Positions 1-6,805 of a stretch of 64,000 nucleotides of DNA are shown here, one piece after another; the stretch's first letter is position 1; each line of letters opens with the position of its first letter. A program made the position numbers and the translations under genes. Below the pieces are notes generated by a model. That model was not told the origin of the DNA and did no database searches. It saw only the letters and a program-made list of their open reading frames with translations. The stretch covers positions 1 to 64,000 of the forward strand of contig NZ_JAETWA010000046.1 of the NCBI RefSeq assembly GCF_016774335.1. The letters run 5' to 3'. Source of the stretch: Luteimonas saliphila. Its GTDB lineage: Bacteria; Pseudomonadota; Gammaproteobacteria; Xanthomonadales; Xanthomonadaceae.

Positions 1-81
1 GATTGCTAGAAGAACCACAGCCGCGGCGAGGCCAGCAACAGCCCAGCGAAATAACCATTTCAGTAGCGACACTGTTGCCAT
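1..81 (-). CDS. Partial integron cassette gene, N-terminus of a membrane or exported protein
   Basis: Only the first 27 codons are in the window; the gene runs off the left edge. Read leftward from ATG at 79-81 it gives a short polar start (MATVSLLKW) and then a hydrophobic stretch rich in Ala, Val and Leu, which looks like a signal anchor or signal peptide. It sits just inside the next cassette after the attC at 86-145 and has the same leftward orientation as the other cassette genes. No clear Shine-Dalgarno is present, so the exact start is uncertain. Function unknown. Confidence 0.5.
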   Translation of the reverse strand, partial: MATVSLLKWLFRWAVAGLAAAVVLLAI

Positions 82-85
82 AGCG

Positions 86-145
86 GCCTAACGCCTGAAT
101 TAAGCCGCGCCGCGAAGCGGCGTCGGCTTGAATGAATTGTTAGGT
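86..145 (-). repeat. Integron attC site, 60 bp
   Basis: Bounded by GCCTAAC and its complement GTTAGG(T), the R'' and R' core sites cut by integron integrase, with complementary inner arms (AAGCCG...CGGCTT) that fold into the hairpin recognised by IntI. Near-identical copies lie at 877-936 and 1282-1341. The last base of the right core is T rather than C. The family resembles the attC repeats described in Xanthomonas integrons. Confidence 0.9.
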
Positions 146-151
146 GGCGCA

Positions 152-469
152 CTAGTCACCACCAGCTCCACCGCTGTCACCACCCCCATCACCGCCGCTG
201 CAACCACAGAGCCCGATGCCTGGCCCGTCTGGTGCGCCTCCATCCGAGGGGAAGTACAGTGGGTCGACTGTGCTGGGTGAGGAGGGGCCAAGCGCTTGAG
301 AAGAAGCAAATGCTACACAGACAACTGCCCCAATAACTGGCACTAGCCAAATGAGTCCGAGCTGTAGCCAGCGTTGCGATGTTGAAAAGACGGAGACACG
401 AAGAACCTCAACCGATGCGAAAACGTTGATGATCGCGACGACTGCAACCAATAGAAACGTCAGCTCCAT
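152..469 (-). CDS. Cassette-encoded two-TM protein with Gly/Cys-rich tail
   Basis: About 105 residues. Two hydrophobic segments cover roughly residues 3-22 (LTFLLVAVVAIINVFA) and 36-55 (GLIWLVPVIGAVVCVAF). The C-terminal third is soluble-looking and ends in a Gly/Asp-rich tail containing Cys-Gly-Cys. The WLVPVIGAVV part is reminiscent of the short PLDc_N-type membrane domain, but this is only a resemblance. The ATG at 469 is chosen because a GGAG lies seven bases upstream; a GTG at 487, inside the attC core, would add six residues. It is the single gene of its cassette, flanked by attC sites at 86-145 and 486-597. Function unknown. Confidence 0.75.
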   Translation of the reverse strand: MELTFLLVAVVAIINVFASVEVLRVSVFSTSQRWLQLGLIWLVPVIGAVVCVAFASSQALGPSSPSTVDPLYFPSDGGAPDGPGIGLCGCSGGDGGGDSGGAGGD

Positions 470-485
470 CGAAATCTCCAAAGCC

Positions 486-597
486 ACCTAACGCCTGAGT
501 TAAGCCGCGCCGCGTAGTGGAGCAAAGCACATGGCAAGCTGTACCTGCCATGTGCTTTGTGTAACGAAGCGGCGTCGGCTTGAACGAATTGTTAGGC
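486..597 (-). repeat. Integron attC site, long variant of 112 bp with nested hairpin
   Basis: It has the same outer cores and arms as the 60-bp attC sites, but with a 52-bp insertion at the tip. The insertion contains a perfect 14-bp inverted repeat (523-536 and 546-559) around a 9-base loop, so the folded site would carry an extra stem on top of the normal hairpin. The site at 1690-1801 carries the same insertion. Confidence 0.88.
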
Positions 598-876
598 GGA
601 ACGCTACGACGAAAATCGGGGTGCGACAAGCTCTTGGCTTGGGATGGGGCCGGAGCCCGTGGCACCCGGGCGCGCCGGTCAGGAATCTGTCCTGGGACCT
701 GGCCGAAGCCGGCGATGGACGGTCCGTTTGCAACGCCTGAGTCCAGCCATCCGAAGGCGGCCGCGACGAACTGTCCCGGCGCGCTTGCGATCCACTGCCC
801 GAAGCTAAAGGATGCTGAAATCACATTGGCCGATCGGGTCGCGAAGAAGAGCGGCGGAACGACACTGCAGCGTGCC
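598..876 (-). other. Integron cassette without a convincing gene (copy A)
   Basis: This cassette body is clearly related along its whole length to the cassette at 1802-2078, including the same long attC variant. Small indels change the reading frames between the two copies: the leftward frame that stays open in the other copy up to a stop next to attC is broken here by a TGA, and the frame open here (from about 824) is shifted there. No frame is conserved, so a protein product is unlikely in either copy. A non-coding role or a decayed gene are both possible. Confidence 0.6.
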
Positions 877-936
877 GCCTAACGCCTGAGTTAAGCCGCG
901 CCGCGAAGCGGCGTCGGCTTGAATGAATTGTTAGGC
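877..936 (-). repeat. Integron attC site, 60 bp
   Basis: Complete short attC with cores GCCTAAC and GTTAGGC and paired inner arms. It follows the leftward cassette gene at 931-1263, whose stop codon TAA lies inside the core of this site. Confidence 0.92.
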
Positions 937-1263
937 CTGTGGCAAGGCAACTGATTTACCAGTACGCGTATCAACTTGCCACCTGCCAACGATAGTGCCA
1001 TCAATTCTGTATGTAACGATGAAAAGCCACGTTGTATCTACACCATCAGACCGCTCCGGCCGTTGAACTGACCAAGATCGATCTTTTGTGTCATGCGCCA
1101 TGCTTTCCGCGTCGTCGACAGCAAAAATCTCTTCCGCGTGCTCATCGAGAACAATCTCAAGTGCTGTTGTTGGTGTGATGCGAAGAGTTGTTGTGGCATA
1201 GACGGATGACGCTGCCATGGCGAGAAGGGCAACAAGAGAAGCGACAAGCGTTGTCCTAGACAC
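931..1263 (-). CDS. Cassette-encoded small exported protein
   Basis: 110 residues starting at GTG 1261-1263, preceded by GAGGAGA seven bases upstream. The N-terminus is a typical Sec signal peptide (basic start, hydrophobic core LVASLVALLAMAA, likely cleavage after SVYA near residue 23). The remaining ~87 residues are a mixed alpha/beta domain with ...WLFIVTYRIDGTIVGRWQVDTRTG..., suggesting a small periplasmic or secreted domain. The stop codon TAA is supplied by the attC core (931-933), as in other tightly packed cassettes. No family recognised. Confidence 0.8.
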   Translation of the reverse strand: MSRTTLVASLVALLAMAASSVYATTTLRITPTTALEIVLDEHAEEIFAVDDAESMAHDTKDRSWSVQRPERSDGVDTTWLFIVTYRIDGTIVGRWQVDTRTGKSVALPQA

Positions 1264-1281
1264 GATGATCTCTCCTCACAG

Positions 1282-1341
1282 GCCTAACGCCTGAATTAAG
1301 CCGCGCCGCGAAGCGGCGTCGGCTTGAATGAATTGTTAGGC
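1282..1341 (-). repeat. Integron attC site, 60 bp
   Basis: Complete short attC, nearly identical to the copies at 86-145 and 877-936. The stop codon of the cassette gene at 1336-1671 is read from its core sequence. Confidence 0.92.
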
Positions 1342-1671
1342 ATTGCGCCGTGAGACGTTGGAGCGCAAAGCCAGAAGCACAAGTAGCACTGTCCACACAG
1401 TTGTAGCAAGCAGATACGGCAGAAAAATTGTCTCGCTGAGCACCGACCAAGCCGGCCCCCAGCCCTCCGTGGTTGTGACCCCGGCGCGCTCTAGGCGATT
1501 GAGGGCCAGGCGAGGACCAAAGACCCAAGCGCCGCCGGCAGTGGAGAGTATGCAGATCCCAACTAAAGCGACGGCCGCTCTCCTGAGTAAGGGTCTATCT
1601 ACCAGCAAAGCAAAGATTGCGAATGCTGTGGTGAGAAGGAGTACGGCTATCGCATCAGCTCTCATAAGCAT
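1336..1671 (-). CDS. Cassette-encoded three-TM membrane protein
   Basis: 111 residues from ATG at 1669-1671, with GGGGAG about seven bases upstream; a second ATG lies two codons later. Three hydrophobic segments are visible at about residues 8-25 (AIAVLLLTTAFAIFALLV), 33-52 and 85-105 (YLLATTVWTVLLVLLAL). The stop TAA is provided by the attC core. The reading frame is open further upstream through the neighbouring attC as far as 1938, but that extension is mostly translated repeat and includes residues known as an attC artefact (NSFKPTPLR), so it is left out. Function unknown. Confidence 0.75.
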   Translation of the reverse strand: MLMRADAIAVLLLTTAFAIFALLVDRPLLRRAAVALVGICILSTAGGAWVFGPRLALNRLERAGVTTTEGWGPAWSVLSETIFLPYLLATTVWTVLLVLLALRSNVSRRNA

Positions 1672-1689
1672 AGACAGTCTCCCCGCAAT

Positions 1690-1801
1690 GCCTAACGCCT
1701 GAGTTAAGCCGCGCCGCGTAGTGGAGCAAAGCACATGGCAAGCTGTACCTGCCATGTGCTTTGTGTAACGAAGCGGCGTCGGCTTGAACGAACTGTTAGG
1801 C
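1690..1801 (-). repeat. Integron attC site, long variant of 112 bp with nested hairpin
   Basis: Same 52-bp tip insertion as the site at 486-597, with the 14-bp inverted repeat at 1727-1740 and 1750-1763. It is attached to the cassette at 1802-2078, which is itself a relative of the cassette carrying the other long site. Confidence 0.88.
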
Positions 1802-2078
1802 GGAACGCTACGACGAAAATCGGGGTGCGGCAAGCTCTTGGCTTGGGATGTGGCCGGAGCCAGTGCCGACTGGGCGCGCCGGCCCGGAACTTGTCCCCGG
1901 ACTTGGCCGAAGCCGGCGATGGACGGTCCGGTTGCCACGCCTGGTCCGAGCTACCGAAGGCGGCCGCGACGAACTGTCCCGGCGCGCTGGCGAGTACTTG
2001 GCCGAAGCCAAAGATGCCGGCAGCATTCTGGCCGATCCGATGGCGGCGACACTCAATGACACGACATTGGAGCGTGCC
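1802..2078 (-). other. First integron cassette, no convincing gene (copy B)
   Basis: The cassette next to attI, and thus the most recently inserted under the usual integron model. It is related to 598-876 over its full length. A leftward frame at 1808-2062 could give 84 residues, but it is rich in Arg, Ser and Pro, starts at GTG without a clear ribosome site and is not preserved in the related copy. Probably non-coding or decayed. Confidence 0.6.
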
Positions 2079-2150
2079 GCCTAACGCCTAGTAGACCCCA
2101 AAAGCGGGGAATAGCGCCGAGTATTCAGCCTCGCCCGCGGCCGGTCAATT
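2079..2150 (-). other. Integron attI recombination site
   Basis: The last core GCCTAAC (2079-2085; GTTAGGC on the cassette strand) is not followed by an attC hairpin but by unique sequence leading to the integrase gene. That is the arrangement expected of attI with a cassette inserted. The core is seen directly; the outer limit of attI is a guess, because the accessory integrase-binding sites are weak and variable. Confidence 0.7.
2121..2149 (-). promoter_or_regulatory. Candidate cassette promoter Pc
   Basis: On the minus strand TTGACC (2144-2149) and AATACT (2121-2126) are separated by exactly 17 bases, a near-consensus sigma-70 promoter. It lies between attI and intI and points into the cassette array, which is where Pc is found in well-studied integrons. 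Confidence 0.6.
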
Positions 2151-2276
2151 CGGTGAATTCCTACCCCGGACCGGGTAGTTACCGGATTCCCGCACCGCGC
2201 GCCCGGACACACCCTATGTAAACCGCCCCCGGGTATGCGGGGATATTTTTTATCGACACGGAACCGTCTGATAAAC

Positions 2277-3251
2277 ATGGACGCCAAGGAAGCGCGTGCT
2301 CCCCGGTTGTTCGACGAAGTTCGTCGCAAGCTGCGGGTACATCACTACAGCTTGCGCACGGAGCGTGCGTACCTGGGGTGGATCCGCCGGTTCATCCTGG
2401 CCAATGGCCGGCGCCATCCGCGAACGCTGGGTGGGCGCGAGGTCGAGGCGTTCCTCAGCCGGCTGGCGGTGCAGGGCAAGGTGGCGGCGAGCACGCAGAA
2501 CCAGGCGCTGTCGGCGCTGCTGTTCCTGTACCGCGAGGTGCTCGGGGTGCGCCTGCCGTGGATGGAGGACGTCATCCGCGCGAAGCGCCCGGCGCGCCTG
2601 CCCGTGGTGCTGTCGCAGGCAGAGGTGCGGGCGCTGCTGGCCTGCATGGACGGGCGCACGGGGCTGATCGCGCAACTGCTGTACGGCACCGGCCTGCGCC
2701 TGATGGAGGCGCTGCGGCTGCGGGTCAAGGATGTCGACTTCGGTCGCAACGAGATCGTGGTGCGCAACGGCAAGGGCGGGCGCGATCGGCGTACGCTGCT
2801 GCCGGCTTCGCTGGCGGCGCCGCTGCAGGAGGAGGTCGATCGTGCGCGCGTCCTCCACCAGCGCGATCTGGCCGCCGGCTTCGGCGCGGTCTGGCTGCCG
2901 CATGCGCTGGCGCGCAAGTACCCGGGCGCACCGACCGAGTTCGGGTGGCAGTACGTGTTCCCGGCCCTGCGCCTGTCGGTGGATCCGCACGACGGCACCA
3001 TCCGGCGCCACCACCTCGATGATGCCACCCTCTCGCGCGCGATCCGCCGCGCGCGCCTGCTTGCAGGCATCGACAAGCCGGTGTCTGCGCACACGCTGCG
3101 GCACTCGTTCGCCACCCACCTGCTGGAGGCCGGCTACGACATCCGCACCATCCAGGAACTGCTCGGCCACAAGGACGTGGCCACCACGCAGATCTACACC
3201 CACGTGCTCAACCGGGGCGGCCGCGGCGTGCTCAGTCCGCTCGATCATTAG
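2277..3251 (+). CDS. intI: Integron integrase IntI
   Basis: 324-residue tyrosine recombinase that exchanges gene cassettes between attC and attI sites. The N-terminal SAM-like domain ([17 protein letters not shown]) and C-terminal catalytic domain are complete. The catalytic set is visible: Arg near 140 (TGLRLMEA), His/Arg near 271-274 (HTLRHSF), His near 297 (LGHKD) and the nucleophilic Tyr near 306 (IYTHV). The block around ALARKYPG...WQYVFPA is the extra segment that separates IntI proteins from XerCD, and the end GVLSPLD also matches. The start at 2277 fits homologues; an ATG at 2235 would add 14 residues. No truncation or frameshift is seen, so the enzyme may be active. It reads away from the cassettes and its stop overlaps that of the lrp-like gene. 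Confidence 0.93.
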   Translation: MDAKEARAPRLFDEVRRKLRVHHYSLRTERAYLGWIRRFILANGRRHPRTLGGREVEAFLSRLAVQGKVAASTQNQALSALLFLYREVLGVRLPWMEDVIRAKRPARLPVVLSQAEVRALLACMDGRTGLIAQLLYGTGLRLMEALRLRVKDVDFGRNEIVVRNGKGGRDRRTLLPASLAAPLQEEVDRARVLHQRDLAAGFGAVWLPHALARKYPGAPTEFGWQYVFPALRLSVDPHDGTIRRHHLDDATLSRAIRRARLLAGIDKPVSAHTLRHSFATHLLEAGYDIRTIQELLGHKDVATTQIYTHVLNRGGRGVLSPLDH

Positions 3252-3724
3252 CCCGCCGGCAACGGCAATCCGCGGAACGCCTTGACCGTGCGCAGCACGA
3301 AGCTCGAGTTGACGTCGGCCACGCCGGCCTGGGCGAGCAGGCGGTCGAGCAGGAAGCGCGAGAAGTGCTCCAGGTCGGCGACGACCACGTGCAGCAGGTA
3401 GTCCATGTCGCCGGTCAGGGCGTGGCAGGCGACCACGTCCGGCCAGTCGTTGACCCGGGTCGCGAACGCGGCGACGGATTCGGCGTCGTGCCGGGCCAGC
3501 TGCACGCGCACGAAGGCCTGCAGGCCCAGGCCGAGACGGTCGCCGTCGAGCTCAGCGCGGTAGCCGGCGATCACGCCTTCGCGCTCCAGCCGCTGCACCC
3601 GGCGCAGGCAGGCCGAGGCGGACAGGTGCACGCGTTCGGCCAGGTCGGCATTGGTCTGGCGGCCCGCCTGCTGGAGTTGCGCGAGCAGCAGCAGATCGGT
3701 GCGGTCGAGCTCGATCTCGGTCAT
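3248..3724 (-). CDS. Lrp/AsnC-family transcriptional regulator
   Basis: 158 residues. The N-terminal winged helix-turn-helix (residues 5-60, [35 protein letters not shown] pattern) is followed by the RAM ligand-binding fold (about 68-145), with the usual [13 protein letters not shown] stretch. It is transcribed divergently from the phenylalanine hydroxylase gene, with an inverted repeat between them, so it probably controls aromatic amino acid catabolism in response to an amino acid. Its stop codon overlaps the intI stop in a convergent TTAG. Confidence 0.9.
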   Translation of the reverse strand: MTEIELDRTDLLLLAQLQQAGRQTNADLAERVHLSASACLRRVQRLEREGVIAGYRAELDGDRLGLGLQAFVRVQLARHDAESVAAFATRVNDWPDVVACHALTGDMDYLLHVVVADLEHFSRFLLDRLLAQAGVADVNSSFVLRTVKAFRGLPLPAG

Positions 3725-3777
3725 TCCATGCCGTCTCTGCCAAGTTTGAGCAATGATCTTGCGCTATCGCGGGCCTA

Positions 3778-3806
3778 TGGCGCAACTTCGCAAGCCTGTT
3801 GCGCCA
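3778..3806. promoter_or_regulatory. Inverted repeat in the lrp-like/phhA divergent region, probable operator
   Basis: TGGCGCAAC (3778-3786) and GTTGCGCCA (3798-3806) form a perfect 9-bp inverted repeat with 11 bases between the arms, centre-to-centre 20 bp, about two helical turns. It lies between two divergent genes, one of which codes for a DNA-binding protein. Binding by that regulator is inferred. Confidence 0.5.
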
Positions 3807-3881
3807 ATCGGCAGATACTCTGGCTTGGATCCCGCCGCCCCACCCGCGAGGCGAACAGGGCAACCCGTCCCGGAGACCCGC

Positions 3882-4772
3882 ATGTCCGCACCCCCGCGCC
3901 GCGTCGAGAATCTGCATACCGACAAGGGCAAGGTCCCGGTCTATGCCACCGGCATCGTCGAGCAGCCCTGGGACGAGTACGACGCCGCCGACCACGCCAC
4001 CTGGGCCACCCTGTTCGCGCGCCAGCGCGAGGTGCTCGTCGGCCGCGCCAGCACGGAGTTCCTGCAGGCACAGGACGCGATGGGTATGAGCCCGCACGCG
4101 ATCCCGAAGTACGCCGATCTCAACGCAGTGCTGGGCGAGGCCACCGGCTGGCAGCTGATCGGGGTGGAGGGCCTGCTGCCGGAGCTCGATTTCTTCGACC
4201 ATCTCGCCAACCGCCGCTTCCCGGTGACCTGGTGGATCCGCAAGCCCGAACAGATCGACTACATCGAGGAACCCGACCTGTTCCACGACCTGTTCGGCCA
4301 CGTGCCGCTGCTGATGAACCCGGTGTTCGCCGACTACATGCAGGCCTACGGGCGCGGCGGCGTGAAGGCGCATGGCATCGGCCCCGAGGCGCTGCAGAAC
4401 CTGACCCGCCTGTACTGGTATACGGTCGAGTTCGGCCTGATCCGCGAGGCCGGTGCCCTGCGCATCTACGGCAGCGGCATCGTCTCGTCGAAGGGCGAGT
4501 CGCTGCACGCGCTGGAAAGCGCCGCGCCCAACCGCATCGGCTTCGACCTGGAGCGGATCATGCGCACGCGCTACCGCATCGACAGCTACCAGAAGACCTA
4601 TTTCGTGATCGACAGCTTCCAGCAGCTGATCGACGCCACCGCGCCCGACTTCACCCCGGTCTACGCGCGGCTGGCCGAACAGCCGTCGATCGCGGCGGGC
4701 ACGGTGCTCGACGGCGACCTGGTGTTCCAGCGCGGCAGCGGCGAAGGCTGGGCCAGCGACGGCGACGTGTGA
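3882..4772 (+). CDS. phhA: Phenylalanine-4-hydroxylase
   Basis: 296-residue bacterial monomeric aromatic amino acid hydroxylase that converts L-phenylalanine to L-tyrosine using tetrahydropterin, O2 and non-haem iron. The iron ligands are clear: His134 and His139 in the HDLFGHVP motif and Glu183 in YTVEFGL. The stretches GVEGLLPELDFF and SYQKTYFVIDSFQQL are also family-typical. ATG 3882 is preceded by GGAG; the frame is open 43 codons further upstream, but that part is not like the family. The downstream aminotransferase would take the tyrosine on to 4-hydroxyphenylpyruvate, so the two genes fit one pathway. Confidence 0.95.
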   Translation: MSAPPRRVENLHTDKGKVPVYATGIVEQPWDEYDAADHATWATLFARQREVLVGRASTEFLQAQDAMGMSPHAIPKYADLNAVLGEATGWQLIGVEGLLPELDFFDHLANRRFPVTWWIRKPEQIDYIEEPDLFHDLFGHVPLLMNPVFADYMQAYGRGGVKAHGIGPEALQNLTRLYWYTVEFGLIREAGALRIYGSGIVSSKGESLHALESAAPNRIGFDLERIMRTRYRIDSYQKTYFVIDSFQQLIDATAPDFTPVYARLAEQPSIAAGTVLDGDLVFQRGSGEGWASDGDV

Positions 4773-4783
4773 CGCTTCGCCAC

Positions 4784-4864
4784 GTAGGAGCGCCTTCAGG
4801 CGCGACGCTTTTCGGGCCGTCTTCCCGGTCGGCAGGCCGTTGCGCCTGAAGCCGCGCCTGCGCA
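4784..4864. repeat. REP-like inverted repeat pair
   Basis: An arm beginning GTAGGAGCGCCTTCAGGCGC (4784-) faces a diverged inverted copy ending near 4864 (19 of 24 positions pair). The same arm appears as a perfect pair between tatD and hrpB and as a single copy near 33763-33790. It lies 12 bases after the phhA stop and may also act in transcript ending or stability. Confidence 0.65.
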
Positions 4865-4979
4865 CGGGCAGGTCGAAGGTTCCCGCTGCAACGACCGCGG
4901 CCGCAGTGCGCGGAAATGCTAGAGTTGCGCGGCTTTTTCGCCGCGTGTGCTTCCGGCGAACCGCCCTCCCCTCCCTTCG

Positions 4980-6197
4980 ATGACGACTGCCGCCGTGTCC
5001 TTCTTCGCGAACGTGGAACTGGTTCCTGGTGACCCCATCCTCGGCCTGACCGAGGCCTACAACGCCGATGGCCGCGCCACCCGGGTCAACCTCGGCGTGG
5101 GCATCTACTACGACGAGGACGGCCGCATCCCGGTGCTGCGCGCGGTGCAGCAGGTCGAGCGCCGGCTGGCGGAGCAGAGCAAGCCGCGCGGCTACCTGCC
5201 GATCGACGGCCTGCCCGACTACACTCGCGCCACCCGCGAACTGCTGTTCGGCGCCGACGCGGCACTGATCGCCGAGGGCCGAGCCACCACCACCCAGACC
5301 ATCGGCGGCAGCGGCGCGCTGCGCGCGGGCGCGGAGCTGCTGAAGAAGTCGCTGCCGGCCGCGCGCATCGCCATCAGCAACCCGAGCTGGGAGAACCATC
5401 GCGCGGTGTTCGGCGCGGTCGGCTTCGAGATCGTCGACTACACCTACTTCGATGCGTCCACGCACGGGCTGGATTTCGACGGCATGCTCGCCGACCTCGC
5501 CGCGCTCGAGGCCGGCACCGTGGTGCTGCTGCACGCCTGCTGCCACAACCCCACCGGCGCCGACCTCACGCCCGCGCAGTGGGAGCGCGTGATCGCGCTG
5601 CTGCACGAGCGCAACCTGTTCCCCTTCATCGACATGGCCTACCAGGGCTTCGACCGCGGCATCGCCGAGGATGCGCTGGCGATCCGGCTGCTGGCCGCCT
5701 CGCCGATCCGCAACTTCGTCGTCGCCAGTTCCTACTCGAAATCGTTCTCGCTCTACGGCGAGCGCGTCGGCGCGCTGACGGTGGTCGCCGACGACGCCGA
5801 CGAGGCCAGGCGCGTGCAGTCGCAGGTCAAGCGCCTGATCCGCGCCAACTACTCGAGTCCTTCGACGCACGGCGCGGCGCTGGTGGCCGGCGTGCTCAAC
5901 GATCCGGCGCTGCGCGCGCAGTGGGAAGAGGAACTGGGCCAGATGCGCACCCGCATACATGCGCTGCGCCGCGGGCTGGTGGAGCAGCTCGCCGCGCACG
6001 GGGCGCCGCAGTACGACTTCATCCAGCGCCAGGCCGGCATGTTCTCGTACTCGGGCCTGTCGCGGGCGCAGGTCGAACGGCTGCGCGAGGAGTTCGGTAT
6101 CTATGCCGTCGGCACCGGCCGCATCTGCGTCGCGGCGCTGAGCGCGAGCAACCTCGATTACGTGGCGCGTGCGGTGGCGGCGGTCAGCCGCGGCTGA
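4980..6197 (+). CDS. tyrB: Aromatic/aspartate aminotransferase
   Basis: 405-residue class I PLP-dependent aminotransferase. Seen motifs: GVGIYYDEDGRIPVL near the N-terminus, HACCHNPTG (PLP/substrate region), SYSKSFSLYGERVGAL with the PLP Schiff-base Lys at about 254, and a substrate Arg region near the C-terminus (VGTGRICVAAL). This layout is that of the AspC/TyrB group. Next to phhA it most likely deaminates tyrosine and phenylalanine. ATG 4980 is chosen by family length; an in-frame ATG at 4947 is possible, and neither has a clear Shine-Dalgarno. Confidence 0.88.
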   Translation: MTTAAVSFFANVELVPGDPILGLTEAYNADGRATRVNLGVGIYYDEDGRIPVLRAVQQVERRLAEQSKPRGYLPIDGLPDYTRATRELLFGADAALIAEGRATTTQTIGGSGALRAGAELLKKSLPAARIAISNPSWENHRAVFGAVGFEIVDYTYFDASTHGLDFDGMLADLAALEAGTVVLLHACCHNPTGADLTPAQWERVIALLHERNLFPFIDMAYQGFDRGIAEDALAIRLLAASPIRNFVVASSYSKSFSLYGERVGALTVVADDADEARRVQSQVKRLIRANYSSPSTHGAALVAGVLNDPALRAQWEEELGQMRTRIHALRRGLVEQLAAHGAPQYDFIQRQAGMFSYSGLSRAQVERLREEFGIYAVGTGRICVAALSASNLDYVARAVAAVSRG

Positions 6198-6805
6198 ACC
6201 GCGGCAGGCCACTGCGCCCGGGGCGTTCGCTTCTCCCGCGGGTCCCGTCCGTTCGTCGCAAGCGCGGGTCGCAAGCGGCGGTCGCCTTTTGCGGCGATCG
6301 GGCGGGAATCCCTCCGAGCGGCATGGAGCGCGATCGAGCGATCACGGCGGTCGGCACGGTCGACACGCGCCATCGCGATCCGGGCACTGTTCGGCGCATC
6401 CGGTACGTGCGTCGCTTCCGGCCCGCGGCGCGCCGGGTTACCTTCACCAGCCAGCAGGAAGCCTTTCATGACCGCTGCCCGCCACCGTTTGCCGTCAAGC
6501 GCCGCCACACGGTGTGCGCACGCCTGCTGCCGGCCCCCATCGCGCGGGCGGCTGGCGCATCGGCGACGCGGGGCTCAGCGATCGATGTCGCGCCACGCCT
6601 GGCACGACGACCGGGTCCGCACGCGGGCCTGCTTCGACGTCCTCCCCTCGTCGGAGCGGGCCTGCGGTGCGGCCCGCCTGGGGCGCCCCCACGCGGCTGG
6701 TCCGTGGAGCCGCATGCGTCGGGATGCGGTGTGTCGCGCGCCCCGCGCGCGCACCGCCGCCCGCGCCTTTCTTGCGCGACGGCCCTTCCTGCGGATGACG
6801 GGTTG
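6198..6805. other. Long intergenic region before a TonB receptor gene
   Basis: About 600 bases with no gene that can be supported. The frame of the downstream receptor happens to be open through this region, but the translation is Arg/Ala/Pro-rich low-complexity typical of high-GC non-coding DNA. No riboswitch, Fur box or tandem repeat was recognised by eye. Confidence 0.5.

Noticed and set aside
86-1801. The regular repeats as a CRISPR array
   Set aside because: Spacing is irregular (roughly 300-450 bp), repeats are hairpin attC sites and no cas gene is present; the adjacent integrase settles the matter.
1336-1938. A 200-residue protein running through an attC site
   Set aside because: The first half is translated attC and cassette spacer; a good ribosome site and start are at 1671.
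3552-6212. An 886-residue minus-strand open frame
   Set aside because: It lies opposite phhA and tyrB, whose family motifs are clear; the translation is low-complexity Arg/Ala/His typical of a high-GC shadow frame. Similar long shadow frames elsewhere were ignored.
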